Shown here: piece after piece, positions 7,330 to 14,631 of the stretch
How the letters are laid out: each line of letters begins with the position of its first letter
Position numbering within the stretch: position 1 is the first letter of the stretch
IMG/VR virus record: IMGVR_UViG_3300018428_003479
Coordinates: 1 to 22,290 of that record
Length of the DNA stretch: 22,290 bases
From: a virus
Reading direction: 5' to 3' (one strand)
Program-made: the position numbers and the translations under genes
Notes under the pieces: model-generated
Told to the model about the DNA's origin: nothing
Databases searched by the model: none
What the model saw: only the letters and a program-made list of their open reading frames with translations

Positions 7330-7961
7330 TGTATGTTGAATACTGCATATACAATAAGAATATACAAGACTATAGCAAAGAACTTTCTTATGTTTTTAAG
7401 GCTATTGATAATGATATTAATGGTATATGTATACCTATACATATGTATCATGAAATTAAAAATTTTATACCAGAAGGAGTCGTTTGTTCTGTCCCAATTG
7501 ATTATCCTTCTGGATACTCATCAACAAAAACAAAAAACCACTCTATACTGAATGCAGTCAAAGGGGGTATAAAATCTATTGATTTTGTTATGAATAATTA
7601 TCTTTTTCAATCAAAGCATAAAGAATTAGAAAAAGAACTAAAATCAGCAATAAATATATGTAGAGATTATAATACAACTTTAAGAGTATTTATAGATAAT
7701 ACACTAAGTAAAGATTTAATTGGAACTGCAAAATATTTAAAAAGCTTAGGAGTTGAATTTTGTTATCCGACTATTGGATATCATCACGATAATTTCGTAG
7801 ATACCTTAATAAATTGCAAGTTAATTGAAAAAGAAGTTAATATTAACACTATTTTTAATGGTTATTTTTGGACAGAACAGCAGACCAATATCATAAAAAG
7901 AAGTAATATATTTGGTATTAGAATATATAATATTGACTTTTGGTGTAAATATAATTATTAG
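7329..7961 (+). CDS. DeoC-like TIM-barrel protein, catalytic lysine apparently lost
   Basis: 210 residues. The N-terminal two thirds follow deoxyribose-phosphate aldolase: GICIPIHMYHEIKNF (32-46), VVCSVPIDYPSGYSSTKTKN (51-70), AVKGGIKSIDFVMN (76-89) with Asp85 at the place of the catalytic Asp102 of E. coli DeoC, and LRVFIDNTLS (118-127). Where DeoC has the Schiff-base lysine (KTSTG), this protein reads FCYPTIGY (144-151), without lysine. The C-terminus is also short compared with DeoC (about 250). It is either a non-aldolase relative or a regulator or binding protein for a sugar phosphate. Starts on the ClpP-like stop (TAATG). Assignment by pattern only. Confidence 0.6.
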   Translation: MYVEYCIYNKNIQDYSKELSYVFKAIDNDINGICIPIHMYHEIKNFIPEGVVCSVPIDYPSGYSSTKTKNHSILNAVKGGIKSIDFVMNNYLFQSKHKELEKELKSAINICRDYNTTLRVFIDNTLSKDLIGTAKYLKSLGVEFCYPTIGYHHDNFVDTLINCKLIEKEVNINTIFNGYFWTEQQTNIIKRSNIFGIRIYNIDFWCKYNY

Positions 7962-8024
7962 GGATAGGACTTTTATTTGTTGGATATTTAGGAATTTAAA
8001 ATCAATTTGATAAAGGGTTTTATT

Positions 8025-8618
8025 ATGTCAAATTGGAATATTTCAACTGGCGCAGATGATGTGTTGGTTAATGGTTTGCCGTCTAGCGGCAATAATGATC
8101 TTGGAACAATTAGGGCGGCTGGTACAGTTGCAGACCCGAGATTTATTTCAGACGCTGTTAATTTAGGTACTTCAACTTATATTACTGTTGTTTCTGGTCT
8201 TTCAGATGTTGACTCTCCACTTGCTGGCGGTGCTTTTAATGGTGGTGATCAAGTTATTGTAAGAGTAACTAACGATCTTGCTGGTGTTAGTAATAATGTA
8301 TTACTTGCAGGCGCTTCTAATTCAGCAAATGCAGGACAGTCTATTAACCAAGTGCAAAATATTAGTACTTTCTATTATAAGACTGCTGTTAGAACAGGTG
8401 GTTGGAATGAATACTCAGGGGTATTTAGTCCTGCTGTTACTGTAGGCAATGCGGGCGGATGGGATATCTCACTTACTGGGGATACATCAGCAACGCTTGC
8501 TACTTCTGGAACGGACAATGCAGCTAATCCATCACAGGCTATTCCAGGCGAATTAGTCTATAGAGATGGTAGCCCAGATCCGGTTCAGGATGAGTATAAA
8601 GCAAAAACCAACTGGTAA
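8025..8618 (+). CDS. Probable virion structural protein, Ala/Gly/Ser/Asn-rich
   Basis: 197 residues from ATG 8025, with AAAGGG at 8012-8017; an upstream TTG at 8007 is less likely. No cysteines, no signal, low charge, rich in Gly, Ala, Ser, Thr, Asn and Val, reading as beta strands and loops. The start (NWNISTGADD) and a later segment (GWDISLTGDT, 146-155) look alike, suggesting two related beta units. Codons favour GGT, GCT, CTT and GTT and the base mix is less AT-rich than the neighbours, as expected for a highly expressed protein. I read it as a virion decoration, tail or fibre component; no family recognised. The 63 bases before it contain no recognisable element besides the ribosome binding site. 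Confidence 0.7.
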   Translation: MSNWNISTGADDVLVNGLPSSGNNDLGTIRAAGTVADPRFISDAVNLGTSTYITVVSGLSDVDSPLAGGAFNGGDQVIVRVTNDLAGVSNNVLLAGASNSANAGQSINQVQNISTFYYKTAVRTGGWNEYSGVFSPAVTVGNAGGWDISLTGDTSATLATSGTDNAANPSQAIPGELVYRDGSPDPVQDEYKAKTNW

Positions 8619-8655
8619 TCAATTCTCTTATAGCAATAATAGGAGATGAGATATT

Positions 8656-8976
8656 ATGCTAGACGACAGCTTTTTAGATACTATTAAAATACTACTAGAA
8701 ATTGCTGCGCTTCTTTTTTTGCCTGTAATAGTATGGTTATTAAAAACAGTGGTTCATCATAATAAGCAGCTTACTATTTTAGAAGAAAAGGTTAACGCTG
8801 AAATAAACAGAAGATTGGATGTTATGGAAAGAAAATTAGATACTTTTGATAACAAAATAGAGCATAAAATTGATAGATTAGAATCAAACTTGAATTCTAA
8901 AATTGATATTATGACAAGCGTTGTAACTACATTAACAAACACTATGGGTAATAGTAAAAAAGAAAAAGAAAAATAA
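8656..8976 (+). CDS. Membrane-anchored coiled-coil protein
   Basis: 106 residues with AGGAG at 8641-8645. An acidic start (MLDDSFLD) precedes one strong membrane helix (about 10-32: ILLEIAALLFLPVIVWLLKTVV), then a long heptad-rich coiled coil (about 38-85: KVNAEINRRLDVMERKLD, KIEHKIDRLESNLNSKID) and a Lys/Glu tail. The layout resembles small phage membrane proteins of the haemolysin/XhlA or spanin type, but the helix is N-terminal, so this is analogy only. The tail is charged and probably cytoplasmic. Last gene before the terminator at 9000; may form oligomers at the inner membrane. Confidence 0.7.
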   Translation: MLDDSFLDTIKILLEIAALLFLPVIVWLLKTVVHHNKQLTILEEKVNAEINRRLDVMERKLDTFDNKIEHKIDRLESNLNSKIDIMTSVVTTLTNTMGNSKKEKEK

Positions 8977-8983
8977 TTTTTCT

Positions 8984-8989
8984 TATAAT
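8984..8989 (+). promoter_or_regulatory. TATAAT, possible -10 element
   Basis: Consensus TATAAT lies 10 bases before the hairpin at 9000 and about 60 bases before the next gene. No -35 match is seen at 16-18 bases, so sigma-70 use is uncertain in this AT-rich background. If real, the transcript would begin with the hairpin. Confidence 0.2.
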
Positions 8990-8999
8990 TTAGCTAATG

Positions 9000-9035
9000 G
9001 CGAGGTACAATTAATAGTTGCACCTCGCTTTTTTT
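9000..9035 (+). terminator. Hairpin with T run (terminator or 5' mRNA stabiliser)
   Basis: GCGAGGT at 9000-9006 pairs with ACCTCGC at 9022-9028. An inner CAA/TTG pairing can extend the stem past one mismatch. Seven T follow (9029-9035), then GTGGAG and the next ATG at 9048. The stem is GC-rich against the AT-rich background. Because it abuts the next ribosome binding site, it could serve either as terminator or as a stable 5' end. Confidence 0.75.
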
Positions 9036-9047
9036 GTGGAGATATAA

Positions 9048-9260
9048 ATGAAAAATAAATCAAAAGGCTTTACATATACAACTACAATAGATTATGATGT
9101 TGCAGATATGTATGCTTCTTCTAAATGTAAAAAATGTTTAGGTAGAGGAATAAATAAAGTATATACAAGTTTAAATGGTACAATTAGAAAAAATGAAAAT
9201 TTAATTGAAAGTGCTACATATTGTGAATGCGTTCACAAGAACGTAAAAAAATACGGATAA
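9048..9260 (+). CDS. Small CxxCxGxG protein, unknown function
   Basis: 70 residues, GTGGAG ribosome binding site. Contains CKKCLGRG (a half DnaJ-type CxxCxGxG zinc motif) and a second pair in YCECVHKN, so four cysteines and one histidine could hold one zinc ion. The rest is basic and polar. Small zinc-binding proteins of this style are common in large phages and usually have no assigned role. It stands alone between a terminator and a non-coding stretch. Confidence 0.65.
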   Translation: MKNKSKGFTYTTTIDYDVADMYASSKCKKCLGRGINKVYTSLNGTIRKNENLIESATYCECVHKNVKKYG

Positions 9261-9295
9261 TAAAATTTAAATAATCTATTACAAATTTCAAGGTG

Positions 9296-9301
9296 TATAA
9301 T
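9296..9301 (+). promoter_or_regulatory. TATAAT, possible -10 element of a small RNA
   Basis: Consensus TATAAT whose expected start site, about 7 bases downstream, coincides with the first G of the stem at 9308. No good -35 is visible at normal spacing. Promoter status is inferred from position only. Confidence 0.25.
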
Positions 9302-9307
9302 AATAAT

Positions 9308-9366
9308 GGTCGAGAAATTAAGCTTAGTTGTAAATTTACATTAGGTTAAAGCAGCACATCTCGACT
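9308..9366 (+). ncRNA. Candidate structured RNA in the region before the ribonucleotide reductase gene
   Basis: A perfect 7-bp closing stem (GTCGAGA 9309-9315 with TCTCGAC 9359-9365) encloses 43 bases with a further GCTT/AAGC pairing and a TGTAAATTTACA palindrome. It sits in about 290 bases without a gene (9261-9552), unusual for this packed genome. It is too short for a tRNA and lacks a T-arm. No cobalamin box was found. The rest of the region (9367-9490) is AT-rich, with a second palindrome AGTAAAAATTTACT at 9392-9405, and no ORF. Confidence 0.3.
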
Positions 9367-9491
9367 AAATATATATAAATTAAATATTAGAAGTAAAAAT
9401 TTACTAAATAATTATTAACTCAATATTAAAAAATTATGAATTGCTTGTATATTTAATTAACCCCATGTGTTGCTTTTTACAAAACAATTAC

Positions 9492-9529
9492 GACCCATTT
9501 CGCAAAAACGGAATGGGTCTTTAATTTTA
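9492..9529 (+). terminator. Intrinsic terminator/attenuator before the ribonucleotide reductase gene
   Basis: GACCCATTTCG (9492-9502) pairs with CGGAATGGGTC (9509-9519), 11 bp with one T-G wobble, around the loop CAAAAA. TTTAATTTTA follows. It ends 23 bases before the reductase start. An upstream CCCAT (9462-9466) could compete for ATGGG of the right arm, a weak hint of attenuation. Confidence 0.8.
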
Positions 9530-9552
9530 TGTGCAATAGGAGTAGGATTTTA

Positions 9553-12081
9553 ATGTCAAGATTTACAAATTCATTTTCAGAAGAAACGTGGTATCAAAAA
9601 TATAAATTTGGAAATGATAGCAGTGTTGAGGATACTTGGAAAAGAGTAGCAAAAGATTTAGCATCTGTTGAAGAAGATAAAGAAAAGTACGAAAAAAGAT
9701 TTTATGAAATATTAGAAGATTTTAAATTTGTTCCTGGCGGAAGAATTACAAGCAACGCTGGTACTGGATTAAAAGGAACGACTTATATTAACTGCTTTGT
9801 TGATGGATTTGAAGGGGCAGATCTGGATTCTATCGAAGGTATTTATTCTACCTTAACCAAACAAGCGCAAATTTTAAAAAGCGAAGGAGGCTATGGTTTT
9901 TGTGCAGATGTAATGCGTCCTTGTGGTTCGCACATTGGAGGTATTGCAAATCAATCTCCCGGTTCTGTAAAGTTCTTAGAACTCTGGGATAAATCATCTG
10001 AAATCATAACAGCAGGCTCTAGCAAAAAATCCAGAAAAGACCAGAAGAATTTCATTCGTAAAGGCGCTCAAATGGTAACTATGTCTTGTTGGCATCCAGA
10101 CATAGAAGAATATATTGAAGCAAAGAAAACTCCCGGTCGCCTATCTAAATTTAATATGTCTGTTTTATGCACAGATGATTTTATGGAAGCTGTTAAAAAC
10201 GACAAAGCATGGCATTTATGGTTTCCAAACTACGAGGATTATCCAAAGCTTTATAAGAAAGAATGGGATGGCGATCTTAAAAGATGGTGTGAAGTAGCAG
10301 AAGCTAGTGATGAAAGCGACAGATCTCCATGTATGCCGTACAAAACCTTTGATTCCGCAAGAGAGTTGTGGAATCTAATTATGGATAATACTTACAATAG
10401 AAATGAGCCAGGAGTTCTTTTTATTGACAATATGAACAAGATGAATAATCTACATTATTGTGAAAATATTAATGCTACAAACCCATGTGGTGAACAAGTA
10501 TTACCTATTGGTGGTGTTTGTTTGCTAGGGTCTGTAAATTTAGTACATTTTATTGATGCAGAAAATAAAGACTGGAAATATGATGAATTACAAACATGTA
10601 TTCATACTGCCGTAAGATTTATGGATAATGTTAATGATAAAACAAATGTACCTCTAAAATCCCAAAAGAAAAACCTAGTTGATAAAAGAAGAATAGGTCT
10701 TGGTGTTATGGGTTACGGGTCAGCATTATTGATGGCTAGAGTTAAGTACGGTAGTAAAAAAGCGTTAGAAATGACAGAAAATCTTATGAGGTTTTTTACA
10801 AATGAAGCGTATAAAGCTTCTGCATTTTTAGCTAAAGAAAAAGGAGCTTTCCAATTATTTGACAAAGAAAAATATCTTAGTGGAGAATTTGTTAAGAACT
10901 TAAATGTTGATACAATTGGACTAATAAAAAAATATGGAATAAGAAATTCACACGTTACTTCTATTCAGCCAACTGGAAATAGTTCTTGCTATGCAAATTT
11001 AGTTAGTGGGGGTCTTGAGCCGCTATTCATGCATGGATACTTTAGAACATCTATTCAACCATCAGTTCCAGATAATATGTGGTTGCCAATAAATATTAAT
11101 TGGGAAAATAAAAAATATGATGTGAAAGCACCATCTTTAGAAAATTGGGATGGAAAGTCAAAAGATTCAAATTGGAAATGGGTAAAAGAGGGCGACGAAA
11201 ACCTTTTGGCAACTGAGTTTGAGGGAAAGGTATGGAAATTTGATAGAACAAGAGGTCTTTTAAAAGAAGAATGGATAGAAGATTATGGTGTATCTTATTT
11301 AAGGGAGAATCAAAAATGGGTCGAAGATGCTAGTTGGGCATCATGTACTATGGATCTTGATGTTGATTCACATGTAAATACAATGTCAATATTTGCCAAA
11401 TGGGTTGATTCTGCTATTTCTAAAACAATCAATCTTCCAAATGATTATCCATATGAAGATTTTAAGCAAGTATACAATAAGGCTTGGCAAAAAGGAATAA
11501 AAGGGTTTACCACTTATAGAGCAGGAACAATGACTGCTGTTCTTTCTGCTAATTCTTCTATTGACAATAAAGAAGATAAACTTCCAGAAGAAAGACCTAA
11601 AGAATTGTCTTGTGATGTTTATCATATTAAAGTTAAAGGTGAAGAATACTTTGTACTGGTAGGACTTTGTGAGAATAAAGTATATGAAGTATTTGCTGGA
11701 AAAAATGGATTCATTGATAAAAAAGTAAAAGGCGGAACAATTATAAAGCTAGGTCGTCCAAAAGGTGTGTATAAAGCAATTTTAGAAGACGGTCTTGAGC
11801 TTTCTCCAATAAATCAAACTTGTAGTGAAGAAGAAGACGCTTTAACTAGAATGACTTCTACTGCACTCAGAAGTGGTGCTGATATTCAAATGATCGTTCA
11901 GCAATTAGAAAAAGTAAAAGGAGATATGAATTCTTTTGCAAAAAGTATGGCAAGGGCATTAAAAAAATATATACCAGACGGATCAGAAGAAGAAGGATAT
12001 TGCCCAGAATGTGAACAAGATTCACTAATTAGACAGGAAGGCTGTGTTACTTGTACAAAATGTGGTTGGTCTAAATGTTAA
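9553..12081 (+). CDS. nrdJ: Class II (adenosylcobalamin-dependent) ribonucleoside reductase
   Basis: 842 residues from ATG 9553; the ATG at 9529 lies in the terminator T tract and is rejected, while AGGAG (9538-9542) and AGGA (9544-9547) serve 9553. Reduces ribonucleotides to deoxyribonucleotides using a B12-generated thiyl radical, without oxygen or a small subunit. Visible: redox pair Cys81 (TYINCFV) and Cys323 (GGVCLLGSVNL); the radical loop NPCGE with Asn310, Cys312 and Glu314; and a C-terminal tail (817-842) with CPEC, CVTC and a terminal CGWSKC that re-reduces the active site. A NrdJ-type C-terminal beta domain lies near 620-700. No NrdB or NrdG gene is nearby, consistent with class II. 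It begins a unit that continues into the protease and membrane genes. The host must make or import cobalamin. Confidence 0.95.
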   Translation: MSRFTNSFSEETWYQKYKFGNDSSVEDTWKRVAKDLASVEEDKEKYEKRFYEILEDFKFVPGGRITSNAGTGLKGTTYINCFVDGFEGADLDSIEGIYSTLTKQAQILKSEGGYGFCADVMRPCGSHIGGIANQSPGSVKFLELWDKSSEIITAGSSKKSRKDQKNFIRKGAQMVTMSCWHPDIEEYIEAKKTPGRLSKFNMSVLCTDDFMEAVKNDKAWHLWFPNYEDYPKLYKKEWDGDLKRWCEVAEASDESDRSPCMPYKTFDSARELWNLIMDNTYNRNEPGVLFIDNMNKMNNLHYCENINATNPCGEQVLPIGGVCLLGSVNLVHFIDAENKDWKYDELQTCIHTAVRFMDNVNDKTNVPLKSQKKNLVDKRRIGLGVMGYGSALLMARVKYGSKKALEMTENLMRFFTNEAYKASAFLAKEKGAFQLFDKEKYLSGEFVKNLNVDTIGLIKKYGIRNSHVTSIQPTGNSSCYANLVSGGLEPLFMHGYFRTSIQPSVPDNMWLPININWENKKYDVKAPSLENWDGKSKDSNWKWVKEGDENLLATEFEGKVWKFDRTRGLLKEEWIEDYGVSYLRENQKWVEDASWASCTMDLDVDSHVNTMSIFAKWVDSAISKTINLPNDYPYEDFKQVYNKAWQKGIKGFTTYRAGTMTAVLSANSSIDNKEDKLPEERPKELSCDVYHIKVKGEEYFVLVGLCENKVYEVFAGKNGFIDKKVKGGTIIKLGRPKGVYKAILEDGLELSPINQTCSEEEDALTRMTSTALRSGADIQMIVQQLEKVKGDMNSFAKSMARALKKYIPDGSEEEGYCPECEQDSLIRQEGCVTCTKCGWSKC

Positions 12082-12096
12082 ATAGGTATTAATATT

Positions 12097-13032
12097 ATGG
12101 TTAGTAAAAACAAATTTAAAGATACTAAGGAATTAGTAGATGCATATGAAAATGGATTTGTTGGTGCAGAATGCGATCCAGAAGAAACAAAAAATTTATT
12201 AGCAGAATTAAAATCACCTTTGTTTGGTGCTGCTGCTTGGGAATTAGATCGTTCTGGAGAGGGCCAGCTTAGTCTTCCTTTTAAGTCTTTATTAAAATTT
12301 GATAAAGGTTTTGGTCCAGCGGAAAGGCAAACTACAGGAGACTGTGTAAGCCATGCAACTCGTAATGCTATTGATATTACAAGAGCAGTAGAAATTGATA
12401 TCAAAGGACAAGCAGAAAGCTTTGAGGCTAGAGGTGCTACAGAAGCTATATATCAATCTAGAAGTCATATGGGGCAAGGAATGACCTGTTCTGGTGCTGC
12501 TAAATATGTAAATCAATATGGCGGTGTTTTGATAAGAAAAGATTATGGAGAGGTTGATTTATCAGAATATAATTCATCTTTAGGAGCAAGAAAAAGAATT
12601 CCTGATGAAATTTATAAAACAGAAGCAAAAAAACATCAAGTTAAAACAATCTCTCTAGTTAGTACGGTAGAAGAAGCTAGAGATGCCTTAGCTAATGGAT
12701 ATGCTTTATCTTGTTGTAGTATGGTTGGATTTTCATCTTCTAGAGATAAAAATGGAATATCAGCAAGAAAAGGTTCCTGGGCGCACGCGATGGCATGGAT
12801 CGCTTGCGATGATACAAGAAAGATATATGATGAAACTTTATTTTTAATTCAAAACAGTTGGGGTAAATGGAATGGTGGACCCAAAAGACATGGGCAACCT
12901 GACGGAAGTTTTTGGGTTAGAGAAAAAGACGCCAGGGCTATTTTAAATGCTAGAGGATCTTTTGTATTTAGCGATGTAGATGGTTTCCCTGCTAAACAAC
13001 TTCCTGATTATGGTTTAGGAGATTGGTCATGA
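12097..13032 (+). CDS. Papain-like (C1A-type) cysteine protease
   Basis: 311 residues. Catalytic features in order: Gln78 and Cys83 in RQTTGDCVSHA (oxyanion Gln and nucleophile), His230 in GSWAHAMAW, and Asn253 in LIQNSWGKWNGG, followed by DGSFWV, the standard papain C-terminal strand. An N-terminal segment of about 75 residues could act as a short pro-region. No signal peptide, so it begins in the cytoplasm. The stop overlaps the next start (ATGA), coupling it to a membrane-anchored Cys-rich protein. Papain-type proteases are uncommon in phages; possible roles are virion maturation, host-protein cleavage or lysis support. It should be active as all key residues are kept. A GC-richer patch lies at about 12770-12815 around the His motif. 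Confidence 0.88.
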   Translation: MVSKNKFKDTKELVDAYENGFVGAECDPEETKNLLAELKSPLFGAAAWELDRSGEGQLSLPFKSLLKFDKGFGPAERQTTGDCVSHATRNAIDITRAVEIDIKGQAESFEARGATEAIYQSRSHMGQGMTCSGAAKYVNQYGGVLIRKDYGEVDLSEYNSSLGARKRIPDEIYKTEAKKHQVKTISLVSTVEEARDALANGYALSCCSMVGFSSSRDKNGISARKGSWAHAMAWIACDDTRKIYDETLFLIQNSWGKWNGGPKRHGQPDGSFWVREKDARAILNARGSFVFSDVDGFPAKQLPDYGLGDWS

Positions 13033-13811
13033 ATTTAAATTTTAAATTAATTTTAGGATTATTATTGCTTGGATTAGCTATATTCCTATCTTTCAATAAA
13101 GAAGATAATCCTATGCCAGACAAACTACAAAAACCTAGCGAAGAAATAATCAAATTAGTTTCTTCCTTATACGAAATAGATAATAGAGATTCTGCTGAAT
13201 ATGCAGGAATGTTTTATGCTATGTGGCAAGAGTATGAAAAATTAGATATAAAAACCAATTTACAACTGCAATACTATCTAAAATATTTGGGTGACGAAGT
13301 TCTTGAAGGAGAAAACACTGGTAAATATCCAGAATGGTCAGTTTCTGCTTCTGGAATTTTGTCTAATGTTGTTGGAAAGCAAGACGAAAATGAACCAATA
13401 ACAGATGAAGAAAGAAAAAATTTAAAAGATTTATTTTATGGTTTTGCATGGAAAATGTATAATCCAGAGTATGATTTAGTGTTTGAAGAATATAAAGAAA
13501 AAACATTAAAGGCAATTAAAGATTATAATAATGACGAAGAAGATGATCCTGTTCCTCCAAATCCAGTCGAAGATTGCATATGTGAGGGTAAAGGCTATGT
13601 TATACATGGTGACGGACACAGAAGCCCATGTCCATGCGTAGAGTCAGGACAAGAATGTAGCCATAACCCCAAGTGCGGATATTCTGAACCAATTAAAAGC
13701 GAGCCGGTTTATACTGAACGAATTTATATTCAAAATCAAAGCGGTTCCTGTTCTTCTGGTAATTGTATACCTGCAAGAAGAAGTATTTTCAGCAGAATTT
13801 TTGGTAGGTAG
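13029..13811 (+). CDS. Membrane-anchored Cys-rich protein coupled to the protease
   Basis: 260 residues from ATG 13029 (ATGA overlap). An N-terminal hydrophobic segment (5-22) without a lipobox is a signal anchor. A helical, acidic domain (about 35-165) with YAGMFYAMWQEYEKLD and DLFYGFAWKMY follows, then an acidic/Pro linker. The C-terminal Cys-rich tail has CICEGKGYVIHGDGHRSPCPC (183-203, reminiscent of a zinc-binding CxCxGxG unit), further cysteines at 210 and 216, and SCSSGNCIPARRSIFSRIFGR at the end. The small Cys/basic tail looks to me like exported planctomycete proteins, though that is an impression. Probably faces the periplasm; a partner or substrate of the upstream protease is plausible. 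No family recognised. Confidence 0.75.
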   Translation: MNLNFKLILGLLLLGLAIFLSFNKEDNPMPDKLQKPSEEIIKLVSSLYEIDNRDSAEYAGMFYAMWQEYEKLDIKTNLQLQYYLKYLGDEVLEGENTGKYPEWSVSASGILSNVVGKQDENEPITDEERKNLKDLFYGFAWKMYNPEYDLVFEEYKEKTLKAIKDYNNDEEDDPVPPNPVEDCICEGKGYVIHGDGHRSPCPCVESGQECSHNPKCGYSEPIKSEPVYTERIYIQNQSGSCSSGNCIPARRSIFSRIFGR

Positions 13812-13815
13812 GAAA

Positions 13816-14163
13816 ATGAATTTAGAAGATTTTAGTTTCTTAGTTTCTAAAAAAACTGCATCTAATGCAAAAAAAGAGAATTATTCATTAGATATTTTAA
13901 CTATTATAACTGTAACAAATATAATAATAAAAATAATCAAAATATTATATGTGATTTATGGCTCTACCAATGCGACAGCATCAGCATTAAATAAAATGGG
14001 GCCGATTACAAGATTTGTTTTGCGAAGATCTGTTAAAAAGAATGTAAAAGGAAAAAAAGAAAGAGAGTACTTACTTAATTCTTTACAAACATGTTTCAAA
14101 GAAACGAGCGAAGAAGATATTTTTATTTTAGTAAATGAACAAATTGGAGAAAAAAATGAGTAA
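13816..14163 (+). CDS. Small membrane protein, unknown function
   Basis: 115 residues from ATG 13816, served by GGTAGGAAA; a TTG at 13801 inside the previous gene is rejected. One membrane helix (about 27-48, DILTIITVTNIIIKIIKILYVIY) separates a short polar N-terminus from a basic region (RFVLRRSVKKNVKGKKERE) and an acidic C-terminus. The basic segment after the helix suggests that end stays in the cytoplasm. The stop overlaps the holin-like gene by 8 bases. No family recognised; part of a run of small membrane genes. Confidence 0.65.
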   Translation: MNLEDFSFLVSKKTASNAKKENYSLDILTIITVTNIIIKIIKILYVIYGSTNATASALNKMGPITRFVLRRSVKKNVKGKKEREYLLNSLQTCFKETSEEDIFILVNEQIGEKNE

Positions 14164-14332
14164 ATTTTTATCATTGTTAAAATCTAGACGATTTTGGGCT
14201 GCTGCTGTAGGCTTGGTTGCTGTTGTAGCATCAGAAGCTTTTGGAATATCATTAGATACAGAACAATTACTTGGTATTGTTAGTATTGTAATAGCATGGA
14301 TTGTCGGTGACACAGTTAGAGAAACAGTATAA
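14156..14332 (+). CDS. Holin-like small membrane protein
   Basis: 58 residues from ATG 14156, with GGAGA at 14146-14150; the in-frame ATG at 14135 lacks this site. Two hydrophobic helices (about 12-30 and 38-52) are joined by a short turn (GISLDTEQ), with a basic N-terminus (KSRRFW) and the ending IVGDTVRETV. This is the layout of class II phage holins: small, two helices, charged ends. A holin would open the inner membrane at lysis, but no endolysin is recognisable beside it, so the role is tentative. It shares overlaps with both neighbours. Confidence 0.65.
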   Translation: MSKFLSLLKSRRFWAAAVGLVAVVASEAFGISLDTEQLLGIVSIVIAWIVGDTVRETV

Positions 14333-14631
14333 TGAATGAAATTATTGACTATATTAGAGCTTTAGATCCAATAATAGCTTTTTTAATTGCTGGCGGATTA
14401 TTCTTGGTAGCGCCTTCATTAAAACCGTTGTTGGAAAATGGAGTTGGTTTATTTAAACAGTTTTTTAAAAAAGAAAAACCTGTTGTTCCTCCCGCAGTTG
14501 TAGAAGATCCTTCAATATTAGATTTAGTAAAAGAATGGGAAGAATTTTATACATTGTGTGAAAAAGCAGGATTAGAAAATGCTTGTGAAAAATTAGATGA
14601 AGTTTGGCATTTATTAAAAAAAAATGAATAA
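14332..14631 (+). CDS. Single-helix membrane protein, possible holin partner
   Basis: 99 residues starting on the holin-like stop (TAATG). A hydrophobic helix (about 10-29, LDPIIAFLIAGGLFLVAPSL) is followed by a basic stretch (FKQFFKKEK), a Pro linker and an acidic helical C-terminus with two cysteines (TLCEKAGLENACEKLDEVW). Topology suggests a cytoplasmic C-terminus. Ends in a nine-A run that contains the next start. It may act with the holin-like protein; no family recognised. Confidence 0.65.
   Translation: MNEIIDYIRALDPIIAFLIAGGLFLVAPSLKPLLENGVGLFKQFFKKEKPVVPPAVVEDPSILDLVKEWEEFYTLCEKAGLENACEKLDEVWHLLKKNE

Noticed and set aside
7955-7999. Hydrophobic reading frame (LLGIGLLFVGYLGI) between genes
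   Set aside because: No start codon follows the in-frame stop at 7952, so there is no credible ORF.
9308-9366. Possible tRNA (7-bp stem, D-arm-like AGCTTAGTTG)
   Set aside because: Only 43 bases lie inside the stem and no T-arm or anticodon arm can be folded.
9261-9552. Cobalamin riboswitch upstream of a B12-dependent enzyme
   Set aside because: No B12 box or conserved core of the known cobalamin riboswitch was found by eye; other structure cannot be excluded.
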